A stretch of DNA of 64,000 nt. It comes from Streptomyces sp. Y2F8-2. GTDB taxonomy: Bacteria; Actinomycetota; Actinomycetes; Streptomycetales; Streptomycetaceae. The translations under genes and the position numbers were made by a program. Where the stretch lies: assembly GCF_014905555.1 (NCBI RefSeq), contig NZ_BNGS01000005.1:186001-250000 (forward strand), read 5' to 3'. Under the pieces are notes generated by a model. It made no database searches, was not told where the DNA came from, and saw only the letters and a program-made list of their open reading frames with translations. This document shows, in pieces, positions 45,851-55,084 of this stretch (the stretch's first letter is position 1; the number at the start of each line of letters is the position of its first letter).

Positions 45851-46198
45851 TCAGGGCGTCGCCGTGACCGATGCGGAAGGCGCGAACAACGCCAGCTGAT
45901 CCATGATCCACGGATCGAGCACGGCCAGCTGGTCGGCGATCCACGGATCAAGGGGACGACCCTCCGTCCGGCGCTCGCCGACATGCCGGTGGCCTTCGCT
46001 GCGGTCCCCGGATCCGCCGTGGACGGCGACGGCCTGCGGATCCGCCTTCACATCCTGGACGGCAACCGTGCTGACGGTGGAGTGGCCGTCCGCCTGCGGG
46101 GTGGCCGCGGCAGCCGGTCCGCCGACGGCGAGGAGAGCGCTTCCGACGAATATCGCGGAAACACCTCCGGTCCCGATACGCCGCATGAGCTTTCCCAT
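45851..46198 (-). CDS. Small secreted protein with DPWI repeats
   Basis: 115 residues, AAGGAGAG before ATG 46198. A signal peptide (RRIGTGGVSAIFVGSALLAVGGPAAAA) is followed by a polar middle and a C-terminal tandem repeat, LDPWIADQLAV then LDPWIMDQLAL. The repeat is also visible in DNA as two GATCCACGGATC-type boxes about 40 bases apart. I do not recognise a family. Convergent with the kinase gene (31-base gap). Confidence 0.65.
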   Translation of the reverse strand: MGKLMRRIGTGGVSAIFVGSALLAVGGPAAAATPQADGHSTVSTVAVQDVKADPQAVAVHGGSGDRSEGHRHVGERRTEGRPLDPWIADQLAVLDPWIMDQLALFAPSASVTATP

Positions 46199-46449
46199 GG
46201 TCTTCTCTCCTTGCACAGTCCGCTGGTCTGCGACTGCGAACGATGAAATGCCGGGTTTCGGCGTCACCCAAGCTACGCACCCTGACGTAGTTGAACAATA
46301 AACGAGTCGGTGAAACGCGTCACCGGAATCACGGGGAATAGAAAGCGGGCCGGCCTTGCGGTCGCCGGCTTCGCGGCGCGAAAAGTGCCGGTCGGTACCG
46401 CACAGGCGGGTGAATCCGCGGGCTCGGGATACCCGACGGCTATGGCTCG

Positions 46450-46655
46450 GCTGCCGAGGTTGCGACACAGGGATCATGTCGATCGCGGCGAAGAGCGGTT
46501 CGGGCCGGGGCCCGAGGTGGAGCGGCGGGCGCCGGACACGCCGACGAAGCTGCCCAGGCGGTGGTGGGGCGCGGTGCTGAAGGGCTCGCTGCGGGAGTTC
46601 AAGAAGGACGAGCTGACCGACCGGGCGGCGGCCTTGACCTGTTACGGGGTGCTCT
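46450..46655 (+). pseudogene. YihY/BrkB-family N-terminal fragment
   Basis: The frame reads FGPGPEVERRAPDTPTKLPRRWWGAVLKGSLREFKKDELTDRAAALTCYGVLS, the well-known N-terminus of YihY/BrkB membrane proteins up to the first helix. It then changes abruptly. From about 46656 the DNA codes, in another frame, for a sugar transporter. About 250 residues of YihY are missing. This is a deletion junction, not a gene. Confidence 0.8.
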
Positions 46656-48005
46656 CTGCGGCTCATCACCGTCATCGCCACCTTCGGCGGCCTGCTCTTC
46701 GGTTACGACACCGGTGTCATCAACGGCGCCCTGCCCTACATGAGCGAGGACCTCGGTCTGACCCCGTTCACCGAGGGCATGGTCACCAGCTCGCTCCTGC
46801 TCGGTGCCGCACTCGGCGCGGTCGCCGGCGGCCGCCTGTCTGACGCCCGCGGCAGGCGCCGTACGATCCTCGCCCTCGCGGTGCTGTTCTTCGTCGGTGC
46901 GCTCGGGGCCACCCTCGCCCCGACCACGGCGGTCATGGTCGTGGCCCGCTTCGTGCTCGGCCTGGCGGTCGGCGGCGCTTCGGTGACCGTGCCGGTCTAC
47001 CTCGCGGAGATCTCCCCCGCCGAGCGGCGCGGCGCACTGGTCACCCGCAACGAACTGATGATCGTCAGCGGGCAGTTGCTGGCCTTCACCTCGAACGCGA
47101 TCAGCGCGAACGTCGGGAGCGAGTCCGGCGGCATCTGGCGCCGGATGCTGGTCATCGCCACGATCCCGGCCGTCGTGCTCTGGTTCGGCATGCTGGTCAT
47201 GCCGGAGAGCCCCCGCTGGCTGGCCTCCAGGACCCGCTTCAACGATGCCCTGGAAGTCCTCAAGCAGGTGCGCTCCCAGCAGCGGGCCGAGGCCGAACTC
47301 GCCGAGGTCTCCGCGCTCGCCGTGAAGGAGGAGCAGGAGAAGCTCGGCGGCTGGCAGGACATGAGGTCCACCCCCTGGGTGCGCAAGCTGATGTTCGTCG
47401 GCTTCGGCATCGCGATCGTGCAGCAGATCACCGGCGTCAACACGATCATGTACTACGGCACCCAGATCCTCACCGACGCGGGATTCGCCGCCGACAGCGC
47501 CCTGACGGCGAACATCGCCAACGGCGTGATCTCGGTCCTCGCCACCTTCGTCGGCATCTGGCTGCTCGGCCGCGTCAACCGCCGCCCGATGCTGATGACC
47601 GGTCAGGTCGGCACCGCCGCCGCACTGTTGCTGATCGGTGTCTTCTCCCTGGTGCTGCCCTCCGGCGACGGCCGCGCCTACGCCGTCCTCGCCATGACCG
47701 TCACGTTCCTCGCCTTCCAGCAGGGCGCCATCTCGCCGGTGACCTGGCTGATGCTGTCGGAGATCTTCCCGATGCGCATGCGCGGGTTCGGCATGGGCGT
47801 GGCAGCGGTGGTGCTGTGGCTGACCAACTTCGTGATCGGTCTGGTCTTCCCGTCACTGGTCTCCGGGATCGGGATCTCCAACACCTTCTTCCTGTTCGTC
47901 GCGGCGGGCGTCTTCTCCCTCGCCTTCGTCAAGCTCTGCGTCCCCGAGACCAAGGGCCGCACCCTCGAGACGCTCGAGGCCGAACTGCGCACGCGCTTCT
48001 CCTGA
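46656..48005 (+). pseudogene. MFS sugar/inositol transporter, N-terminus lost at a fusion junction
   Basis: From 46656 the frame reads LRLITVIATFGGLLFGYDTGVINGALPYMSEDL and continues as a complete sugar-porter MFS protein (RRGALVTRNELMIVSGQ, PESPRWL, the QQITGVNTIMYYGTQIL helix, PETKGRTLE). The usual first 15-25 residues with the start codon are replaced by the yihY fragment, in a different frame; a stop lies at 46635. The first in-frame start is ATG 46740, which would remove helix 1. A 421-residue product from there is possible but probably not active. It precedes iolG-like genes, so its role was probably inositol or sugar uptake. Confidence 0.75.
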
Positions 48006-48036
48006 CCTCCCCCGCCCTCTTGTGAAGGAATCCACC

Positions 48037-49056
48037 ATGACCGTACGTGTAGGCGTCATCGGCGCCGGAATGATCGGCCAGGACCACATACGGCGCCTGA
48101 CCGAGGTCGTCACCGGGGCCGTCGTGACGGCCGTGACCGACATCGACGCCGCCCGTGCGGCGGAGGTCGCCGCCCGTGTCGGCGCCACCGCCCTGCCCAC
48201 CGGCACCGATCTGATCGGCTCCCCCGACGTGGACGCCGTCCTCGTCACCTCCTGGGGCCCCACCCACGCAGAGCACGTCCTGAACGCGATCGCGGCCGGA
48301 AAGCCGGTGTTCTGCGAGAAGCCGCTCGCCACCACCGCCGAGGACTGCCTGCGCATCGTCGACGTCGAACGCGCCCACGGCCGCCGTCTCGTCCAGGTCG
48401 GGTTCATGCGCCGCTTCGACGCCGGCTACCGCCAGATGAAGGAGGTCATCGCCTCCGACTCCCTCGGCGCCCCGCTGATCGTGCACTGCGCCCACCGCCA
48501 CCCGACCGTGCCTGATTCCTACACCTCGGCCATGGCCGCGCAGGACACGGCCGTGCACGAGATCGACGTGCTGCGCTGGCTGCTGGACGACGAGATCGTC
48601 TCCGCGCAGGTGATCACCCCGCGCGCCACGGGCAAGCGGTTCGACCACCTCAAGGACCCGCAGATCATGTACTTCGAGACGGCGAACGGGGTCCGCATCG
48701 ACCTGGAGGTCTTCGTCAACTGCCAGTACGGCTACGACATCCAGTGCGAGACCGTCGGCGAGGAGGGCCTGGTCCGGCTGCCCGACCCCGCCGCCGTCGG
48801 CGTCCGCACCGCCGGGCGGCACGGCACGGCCGTCCTGCAGGACTGGAAGGGCCGCTTCGCCGAGGCGTTCGACACCGAGTTCCGCGAGTGGGTCGACGCC
48901 GTCGCGGCCGGCACCGAGCCCACCGGCCCGTCCGCCTGGGACGGCTACGCCGCCACCGTCATCAGCGACGCCGCCGTCCGGTCCCTGGAGGCGGGCGGCC
49001 AGATCGTCACCGTCGACATGAAGCCCCGCCCGGCCTTCTACGGAGGCACCGCATGA
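48037..49056 (+). CDS. iolG: Inositol 2-dehydrogenase-like Gfo/Idh/MocA oxidoreductase
   Basis: 339 residues. N-terminal Rossmann VGVIGAGMIGQDHIRRL, VFCEKPLATT (the EKP motif) and the substrate half with HRHPTVP, QDTAVHEIDVLRWLL (catalytic Asp and His) and the NCQYGYDIQCETVGEEG stretch that is typical of myo-inositol dehydrogenases. It oxidises myo-inositol (or an isomer such as scyllo-inositol) to 2-keto-inositol with NAD+. It starts 31 bases after the transporter remnant and overlaps the isomerase gene (ATGA). Confidence 0.85.
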   Translation: MTVRVGVIGAGMIGQDHIRRLTEVVTGAVVTAVTDIDAARAAEVAARVGATALPTGTDLIGSPDVDAVLVTSWGPTHAEHVLNAIAAGKPVFCEKPLATTAEDCLRIVDVERAHGRRLVQVGFMRRFDAGYRQMKEVIASDSLGAPLIVHCAHRHPTVPDSYTSAMAAQDTAVHEIDVLRWLLDDEIVSAQVITPRATGKRFDHLKDPQIMYFETANGVRIDLEVFVNCQYGYDIQCETVGEEGLVRLPDPAAVGVRTAGRHGTAVLQDWKGRFAEAFDTEFREWVDAVAAGTEPTGPSAWDGYAATVISDAAVRSLEAGGQIVTVDMKPRPAFYGGTA

Positions 49057-49919
49057 AAATCGCCCTCGACCCGTACATGTTCCGCGCCCTGCCGATGGAC
49101 GACATGGTGCGCACGGTCGCCGAACTCGGCTACGAGTACATCGAGTTGTCCCCGCGCGACGACTTCATGCCGTTCTTCCTGCACCCGCGCGCGGACGACG
49201 AGCGTGTCGCACGGCTGAAGAACTCCCTGCGTACGCACGGCGTCCAGCTGTCCTCCGTGCTGCCGCTGTACAAGTGGTCCTCCCCCGACGAGACCGAGCG
49301 GCAGGCCGCCGTCCGCTACTGGAAGCGGATGATCGAGATCACCGCGGGCCTCGGATGTCCGCTGATGAACTCGGAGTTCAACGGCCGTCCGGAGCGCGCC
49401 GCCGAGAGCGAGGCGGCGTTCTGGCGCTCGATGGAGGAACTCCTCCCTGTCTTCGAACGCGAGGGCATCGCCCTCAACCTGGAGGCGCATCCGGACGACT
49501 TCTGCGAGGAGAACACCCCTGCGGTCGACCTCGTCCGCGCGATCAACAAGCCCTGGGTGAACTACCTGTACTGCGCCCCGCACTCCTTCCACCTGTCGGG
49601 GACCGACCCGAAGGCGGACATCGCGGCGATGCTGCGCCACGCCGGCGACAAGCTCCAGCACGTGCACATCGCCGACTCCTTCAACCACAAGGGGTCGTCG
49701 GGCCTGCGTTACATCCTCAACCCGCCCGGCACACCGGCCCGCATCCACCAGCACCTCGACATCGGTCAGGGCGAGGTGGACTGGGGCGCCTTCTTCGGCA
49801 CCCTGCGCGAGCTGAACTTCGACGGTGTCGCCACGGCCTGCGTCTTCGCCTGGGAGGAACGCGCCCGCGAGTCCTCCGCCTTCATGCTGGACCGCATCCG
49901 CAAGGAACTCACCGTGTGA
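49053..49919 (+). CDS. Sugar phosphate isomerase/epimerase (AP endonuclease 2-type TIM barrel)
   Basis: 288 residues, TIM barrel of the IolE/IolI/xylose-isomerase-like family. Visible features are FRALPMDDMVRTVAELGYEYIELSPRDDF, LEAHPDDF (metal Glu and His), HVHIADSFNH (metal His) and HLDIGQGEVDWGAFF. It overlaps the iolG-like gene. Candidates are 2-keto-inositol isomerase or dehydratase. With its partner it is probably the surviving part of an inositol route. A terminator hairpin follows. Confidence 0.85.
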   Translation: MKIALDPYMFRALPMDDMVRTVAELGYEYIELSPRDDFMPFFLHPRADDERVARLKNSLRTHGVQLSSVLPLYKWSSPDETERQAAVRYWKRMIEITAGLGCPLMNSEFNGRPERAAESEAAFWRSMEELLPVFEREGIALNLEAHPDDFCEENTPAVDLVRAINKPWVNYLYCAPHSFHLSGTDPKADIAAMLRHAGDKLQHVHIADSFNHKGSSGLRYILNPPGTPARIHQHLDIGQGEVDWGAFFGTLRELNFDGVATACVFAWEERARESSAFMLDRIRKELTV

Positions 49920-49934
49920 GCCTCGCGACCGGCT

Positions 49935-49956
49935 GCCGTGCCTTCCCCGGCACGGC
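49935..49956 (+). terminator. Hairpin terminator after the inositol-type genes
   Basis: GCCGTGCC (49935-49942) and GGCACGGC (49949-49956) form a perfect 8-bp stem with a 6-base loop, 16 bases after the stop codon. The gap then continues to 50155 with short GCCGGTT repeats (50065-50085) and no gene. Confidence 0.65.
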
Positions 49957-50155
49957 CGCCGGGAGCCGAGCCCCGCTGCGGCATGCATACCTGCCGGTGT
50001 CCGGCACCGGGACCTCCCCGGTACTCCCCGCGCACATCGTGTCCGGCCACCGGCCGCATGCGCATTGCCGGTTGCCGGTTGCCGGCAACGCTCATCACAA
50101 GCTCACCCGCGCCGATCCGGTCGACCCGCCCTCCGCCACATGCTCCGGACGGCGG

Positions 50156-50884
50156 TCATCGGCGCCCGTCTGCCGGACTGGCCGGCGAAGCCCCTCTGAT
50201 CCCGTCGTCGGTCAGGGCGATGACGATCTCCGGCGGTGCGGCCAGGGTGTTCCTGACCGTGCAGCGGGACACCGCCGCCCGCAGGGCGTCCCGCCGTCCG
50301 GCGGGGAGCGCAGGCGCACGCACCCGCAGGCGCACCGTGCTCACGCGGGGCGCCCGGCCCGACGCCGTACGGAAGTCCGTCTCGATCCGCAGTCCCTCGC
50401 GGCTGAGGCCGTGGCGCTCGAGGAACCGGCCGGCGCAGTGCGCGACGCACGCGGTCAGCGACGCCACGAGGAGCTCCACGGGAGTGGGGGCCGTGTCGGT
50501 ACCGCCGTCCGGCACCGGCTGGTCCACGGCCAGTATGTGACCGCGCAGCCGTACTTCGTAGGCGTCCGCGGCGATCGGCACGGCGTCCGCGTGGCCCGGC
50601 GGCCCCGGGACCCGCGGGGCGAACGAGGCGGCCTGGTGGAGCAGCAGCCCGGCGACACGCCGGGCCTCCTCGGGCGTCAGCGAGGCCAGGGTCTCGCCCC
50701 GGTCGCGGGGTTCGCAGGTGATGCCGAGGACCACGCGCGCCATGTTCGGAGGCATTCCTTCGGGTGTGAAGCCGGAGACGGTGACCGTACGACCTCGACG
50801 GGTGCGCACGCCGTCCGCGAGCCGTTGCCTTGCGTTCACGATGTCACCGTCCAGACTCGGCGCGCGGCGCCGGCGGGCGATCAC
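50156..50884 (-). CDS. OsmC-family protein
   Basis: 242 residues starting at GTG 50884. The OsmC core occupies about residues 105-235: YEVRLRGHILAVDQPVPDGGTDTAPTPVELLVASLTACVAHCAGRFLERHGL has the glycine-rich loop and the redox Cys of the TAC..H region. OsmC/Ohr proteins reduce organic peroxides. The first 95 residues (ARVVLGITCEPRDRGETLASLTPEEARRVAGLLLHQAA) are an extra domain that I do not recognise, so the start could also be ATG further in. Monocistronic. Confidence 0.78.
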   Translation of the reverse strand: MIARRRRAPSLDGDIVNARQRLADGVRTRRGRTVTVSGFTPEGMPPNMARVVLGITCEPRDRGETLASLTPEEARRVAGLLLHQAASFAPRVPGPPGHADAVPIAADAYEVRLRGHILAVDQPVPDGGTDTAPTPVELLVASLTACVAHCAGRFLERHGLSREGLRIETDFRTASGRAPRVSTVRLRVRAPALPAGRRDALRAAVSRCTVRNTLAAPPEIVIALTDDGIRGASPASPADGRR

Positions 50885-51042
50885 GCGCCGCGCTCCACCT
50901 CGATGTGCGGGGCCTCCGCCTTCCGTGTCTCCTCACGAGTGCGGTCGCTTGTGCCGACACCTCCAGTGCACCGCGCCCGCTGCCCCCGCCGCTGAGGCCG
51001 AACAGCCCATGCCGGGGGACCCGAACGTCCCGGCCCCGCCCT

Positions 51043-51879
51043 TCAGTGCGACTCCGGTACGACGGCCACCGGGCACTCGGCGTGGTGCAGCAGCGTGTGG
51101 GCCACCCGGCCCAGGTGGAGTGCCCGGCGGTCGTGGCCGCGCCGGACGCCGATGACCACGAGGTCCGCGGCGGCCGAGCGGTGCAGGAGAACCCTGCGGG
51201 CGGTTCCCTCGACCGTGGACCGGTGCACCCGGACGTCCGGATGGTCGGCCACCGCGTCCTGGAGCAGGGCGTCGATCAGGGTGGCCGCCCGCTCCTCGCA
51301 GCACCTGGCCGGGTCCCCGGCCAGCAGGGGGTGGTCGACGGGCCGGTGCGCGGGGCGGTGCCAGACACGGACGACGTCGAGGACGCAGTGCCGCGCCTGT
51401 GCCTCTCGGAGGGCGAACCGCACCGCGGCGCCGCTCGTGCCGGGCTCGCCGGCGCCGAGCAGGATCCGCTCGTGCGTGCCCTCGAGGCCGGCCCGGTCTC
51501 CGCGCACCACGATCACCGGCCCACGGGCACGGCCCGCGACGGTGAGGCTGACCGAGCCGAGGAGCAGCCCCGCCAGCCGGCCACGGCCACGGCTGCCCGT
51601 CACCACGGCCGAAGCGTGGTGCACCACGCGCAGCAGCGCCTCCACCGGGTCCTCGGGCAGGACGTCGGCGGTGACCTCCACCTCCGGATTGCGGCGCCGG
51701 GCGCGTTCCATGGCGGTGGCGACGACATCCGGGGGGACGTCGTCCTCGTCACGCTCACCCTCCGAGGCGTACAGCAGCCGCAGGGGCAGCCCGTGCCGGG
51801 CCGCCTCGTCGGTCGCCCAGTCCACCGCCACGAGGCTGCAGTCCGATCCGTCGACGCCCACGACCAGGGGCGGCTGCAT
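51043..51879 (-). CDS. Universal stress protein, two UspA domains
   Basis: 278 residues from ATG 51879, with GGTGGGAAGC in front; a longer frame exists but its start has no support. Tandem UspA domains: residues 1-140 begin PPLVVGVDGSDCSLVAVDWATDEA and end VVTGSRGRGRLAGLLLGSVSLTVAGRARGPVIVV with the ATP-binding GxxG-9x-G(S/T) pattern. The second (about 150-278) ends with DLVVIGVRRGHDRRALHLGRVAHTLLHHAECPVAVVP, where the loop is less regular. Such proteins bind ATP or AMP and rise under hypoxia or stationary phase. Confidence 0.88.
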   Translation of the reverse strand: MQPPLVVGVDGSDCSLVAVDWATDEAARHGLPLRLLYASEGERDEDDVPPDVVATAMERARRRNPEVEVTADVLPEDPVEALLRVVHHASAVVTGSRGRGRLAGLLLGSVSLTVAGRARGPVIVVRGDRAGLEGTHERILLGAGEPGTSGAAVRFALREAQARHCVLDVVRVWHRPAHRPVDHPLLAGDPARCCEERAATLIDALLQDAVADHPDVRVHRSTVEGTARRVLLHRSAAADLVVIGVRRGHDRRALHLGRVAHTLLHHAECPVAVVPESH

Positions 51880-52011
51880 GCTTCCCACCGCCTTTCGTCC
51901 GGCTCCGGAACCGCTCCGCAACCGGCTCAGGAACGGCTCTCCTTCACCGTCACACCGGTCGCGGAGCAGTGAGAGGGGCACTTCGGCCCCTCGTGGGAGA
52001 CCTTCGGCCCC

Positions 52012-53139
52012 CTACCGTGCCGGGGCGGCCTTGCGGAGGGTCGCGATGCAGGTGCCGATCGCCGTCCGAAGCTCCTCCAGGCGCTGGAGCATGTCGTCCT
52101 CGTACAGGTCGTCCAGGTCGTCGGCGTCGTCCAGGGTGAGCTCCTCGAAGACCTTCGTCGCTCGCTGGAGGCTGCTGTAGAACTTCGTCCTCCGCTCCTG
52201 GCGGCGCAGTTCGGGATCGGACTCGACGGTGCGTGCGACGAGTTCCTTGACCGTGTCGTACGCCTCCGCCGCCCACTGTCCGGCCTCTTCCCCCTCGTCG
52301 AGTTCGTCGAGGAGGGACAGATGGCGCTCGGCTTCCGCACGGAGGTCGGCGGGCGCGTCGATCGTCTGCCCGGCCGGGGTCTTGACCTGGCCGTTCTCGA
52401 CGATCTGCCGGACGTAGCCGATGCGGTCCGCCACCCGGCTCTCGCCGGCCACCGCCTTCTTCAGCTCATCGGTGCGGACGACGTCACGGGCCAGCTCGGT
52501 CTGCAGGGCCGGGTCCTCCTTGAGCCGGTCCAGCAGCGCGGCCCGCGCGGTCCGGGCGGTGGCGGGGTCGGCGAGGATCGCGGCACGCAGCGCGGTGGGG
52601 TTCTCGGCGACCTCCAGCGCCTTGGTGGGCCGGATGCCCTCGGCCTCGGCCGCCGCCGCGATGGCGGTACCGCGCTCGGAGGACGCGCTGGAGCGGGGGC
52701 TGTAGTAGGAGAGCCATGCGTCGGAGTCCGGCAGGTCGATCTCCTGGCCGGGGACGAGGATCTCGAAGTGCGGGACGAGCCCGTCGTCGGCCGCCTTGTC
52801 CCAGGCCTTGTAGTAGCGCATGACCCGCTCCGCGGAGCACCCCGCCAGCTCGGCGAACCGCTGGGCGGAGATCTTCGGGGTCTCGCCCAACGGCTGTCCG
52901 CCGGGCCGTACGCTGCGCGCCACCTTCAGCGCGAACGCCCAGCCTCCGGTCCGCGCGTACACCCCGAACTCACGGGCGTCACGCGCCACCGCCTCGGCGA
53001 CCTCGGGTTCCGCGGGAGCCGGGACGGCTCCCGGCTCGACCCAGAAGTCGTCGCCTGCTGCGTCTGCCGCCACTGCCGCGTCTGCTGCGTCTGCTGTGTC
53101 TGCGGCCTCTGCTGCGGGCGGGACGATCGGTACGGTCAC
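52012..53139 (-). CDS. Hypothetical DNA-binding-like protein with acidic C-terminus
   Basis: 375 residues from GTG 53139, with GGGAGAG upstream; the frame is open further but without a start signal. An Ala/Asp-rich head (about 1-45) leads to a region with a likely helix-turn-helix, KISAQRFAELAGCSAERVMRYYKAWDKAA (about residues 95-125). The rest is helical, rich in Glu, Asp and Ala, with predicted coiled-coil segments, and ends near LTLDDADDLDDLYEDDMLQRLEELRTAIG. I do not recognise a named family. Possibly a nucleoid or plasmid-type regulator. It is divergent from the F420-type oxidoreductase gene. Confidence 0.7.
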   Translation of the reverse strand: MTVPIVPPAAEAADTADAADAAVAADAAGDDFWVEPGAVPAPAEPEVAEAVARDAREFGVYARTGGWAFALKVARSVRPGGQPLGETPKISAQRFAELAGCSAERVMRYYKAWDKAADDGLVPHFEILVPGQEIDLPDSDAWLSYYSPRSSASSERGTAIAAAAEAEGIRPTKALEVAENPTALRAAILADPATARTARAALLDRLKEDPALQTELARDVVRTDELKKAVAGESRVADRIGYVRQIVENGQVKTPAGQTIDAPADLRAEAERHLSLLDELDEGEEAGQWAAEAYDTVKELVARTVESDPELRRQERRTKFYSSLQRATKVFEELTLDDADDLDDLYEDDMLQRLEELRTAIGTCIATLRKAAPAR

Positions 53140-53261
53140 GGGGAACTCTCCCGGGCACTCGCGGACTGTGGGAACCGAAGCGAGCAGCCTATAGGAGCGC
53201 GTCGCCGCCGAGGTTTCGCGGCGTAGGCGGCGAGGTGCGCGCCACCTCTGGCCGGTCGGCC

Positions 53262-53294
53262 GGTCCGTCCGATCGGTCCGTGCGATCGGTCCGT
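53262..53294. repeat. Three GGTCCGT repeats with 13-bp period
   Basis: GGTCCGT occurs at 53262, 53275 and 53288, the last two within a longer CGATCGGTCCGT copy. They lie in the 276-bp divergent region between the hypothetical regulator (start 53139) and the oxidoreductase (start 53416), so they may be a binding array for autoregulation. Position and spacing are seen; function is inferred. Confidence 0.45.
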
Positions 53295-53415
53295 CCGGGC
53301 GCCGCTCGTCGAGTGACACGGCGTGGAATACGCGGCGTGGGGCGGCGGTTGGGCTCTGCTGTGATCAAGTGGTGCGTGGGCAGCGCACCGTACCGGGTAC
53401 GGAGGGTCGGGACCG

Positions 53416-54306
53416 ATGGGCGATGTCACCAGCACGGACAGCGTGGGCTCCCTGAAGGAGAACGTGGGGCGGTACGGCATCTGGAGTGCCGGACTGCGTT
53501 CGGAGGATCCCGCCCGGCGCGGCGAACTAGCCGACGCCGCCGCCGAACTGCAGGAACTCGGTTTCGGTGCGGTCTGGCTGGGCGGCAGCAGCGCGGTGCG
53601 CCACGCGGTGCCGCTGATCGAGGCGACCTCGCGGCTCGTCGTGGCGACCGGCATCCAGAGCATCTGGCAGTACGAGGCCGGCGACACGGCGGCGAGCGTC
53701 GCGGAGCTGGAGCGGACCCACCCGGGGCGCTTCCTGCTCGGCCTCGGCGTGAGCCATGCGAAACTCGCGGACCAGTACCGCCGCCCGTACTCGGCCATGG
53801 TCGGCTATCTGGACGAACTCGACGCCGCCGGGGTACCGGCGGGGCACCGTGTGCTGGCCGCGCTCGGGCCGAAGATGCTGAAGCTGTCCCGCGACCGTGC
53901 CGCGGGCTCGCACCCGTACCTGGTGACCACCGACCATACGGCCGAGGCCCGCGCGATCCTCGGTGACGGCCCGCTGCTGGCTCCCGAGACGAAGGTGGTC
54001 CTGGAGACGGACCCGGACCGCGCCCGCGCGACGGCCCGCGGCGGCCTCGCCGTCTACCTCGGACTGCCCAACTACACCAAGGCGCTCGCCCGGTTCGGCT
54101 TCACCGAGGACGACTTCGCGGACGGCGGCAGCGACCGGCTGGTCGACGCGCTGTTCGCCTGGGGCGACGACGACCGGATCCGGGAACGCATCGAGGCCCA
54201 TCTGGCGGCGGGCGCGGACCATGTGGCCCTCCAGGTGGTCGACGACCAGCCCCGCGACTCGCTCCCCCGGGAGGCCTGGCGCCGCCTGGCCGCACTGCTG
54301 AGCTGA
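53416..54306 (+). CDS. LLM-class F420-dependent oxidoreductase (TIGR03620-like)
   Basis: 296 residues, TIM-barrel luciferase-like fold. Typical stretches are VGRYGIWSAGLRSEDPARRGELADAAAELQELGFGAVWLGG, the VVATGIQSIWQY strand, ERTHPGRFLLGLGVSHAKLADQYRRP and VLAALGPKMLKLSRDRAAGSHPYLVT, which together match F420-dependent family members of actinobacteria. It uses reduced or oxidised F420 on an unknown substrate. It is divergent from the hypothetical regulator and stands before the isochorismatase-type gene, which starts 95 bases later. Confidence 0.86.
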   Translation: MGDVTSTDSVGSLKENVGRYGIWSAGLRSEDPARRGELADAAAELQELGFGAVWLGGSSAVRHAVPLIEATSRLVVATGIQSIWQYEAGDTAASVAELERTHPGRFLLGLGVSHAKLADQYRRPYSAMVGYLDELDAAGVPAGHRVLAALGPKMLKLSRDRAAGSHPYLVTTDHTAEARAILGDGPLLAPETKVVLETDPDRARATARGGLAVYLGLPNYTKALARFGFTEDDFADGGSDRLVDALFAWGDDDRIRERIEAHLAAGADHVALQVVDDQPRDSLPREAWRRLAALLS

Positions 54307-54400
54307 CGCCACGCGCGATCCGGGGTCCGTTGTCAGTGCCCCGTCCTACTGTGGTCGTCGGTAAAGGATCACAGACCCAAGGCGAGACAACGGAGTCCCC

Positions 54401-54967
54401 ATGACCACCCTGCCCGACCGGCCGAACACCGCGCTGCTCGTCATCGACGTCCAGAAGGGGGTGATGGCGGGCACGCCCCGCCGCGACAGCGTGATCGCGA
54501 ACATCGGCACGCTGGTCGACAGGGCCCGCGAGGAGGACGTGCCCGTGGTCTGGGTGCAGCACTCCGACGACCAGCTCAAGCGGGGCAGCGAGAGCTGGGA
54601 GTACGTGCCGGAGCTGGTGCGCCGAGATGACGAGCCCCTGGTCCACAAGCTCTACGGCGACTCGTTCGAGGACACGGAGCTGGAGACGGTGCTCGCCGAG
54701 CGCCGAGTGGGCCGGCTCGTCGTCGCCGGTGCCCAGTCCGACGGATGCATACGCTCCACCCTCCACGGCGCCTTCGTCCGCGGCTACGACGTGACGCTGG
54801 TCGGTGACGCGCACACGACGGAGGACCTGACGGAGTACGGCGCGCCGGCCCCGGAGCAGGTGATCGCGCACACCAACCTCTACTGGAACTGGCACAGCGC
54901 CCCCGGGCGCCGCGGCGGGACGGTCGGCACGGCGGAGGTGACGTTCGCACCGGCCGACGGGGGATGA
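54401..54967 (+). CDS. Cysteine hydrolase of the isochorismatase family
   Basis: 188 residues. The catalytic triad of the family is visible: Asp in NTALLVIDVQKGVM, Lys around LVHKLYGDSFEDT, and Cys in VVAGAQSDGCIRSTLHGAFVRGYDVTLVGDAHTT. Such enzymes hydrolyse amides or enol ethers such as nicotinamide, N-carbamoylsarcosine or isochorismate; the substrate is not evident here. Length is normal. Purine-rich AAGGCGAGACAACGGAG precedes ATG 54401. Confidence 0.86.
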   Translation: MTTLPDRPNTALLVIDVQKGVMAGTPRRDSVIANIGTLVDRAREEDVPVVWVQHSDDQLKRGSESWEYVPELVRRDDEPLVHKLYGDSFEDTELETVLAERRVGRLVVAGAQSDGCIRSTLHGAFVRGYDVTLVGDAHTTEDLTEYGAPAPEQVIAHTNLYWNWHSAPGRRGGTVGTAEVTFAPADGG

Positions 54968-55084
54968 ACCTGACCGACGAGGGATGAAGCTGCCGTACTG
55001 GGTACAAGTGGTGCGACCCCCTGGCACGGTCGTAGCGTGGCACGGGAGTCCGGAGACACCCGAGACGGACGGGCGGGAGCGGAC

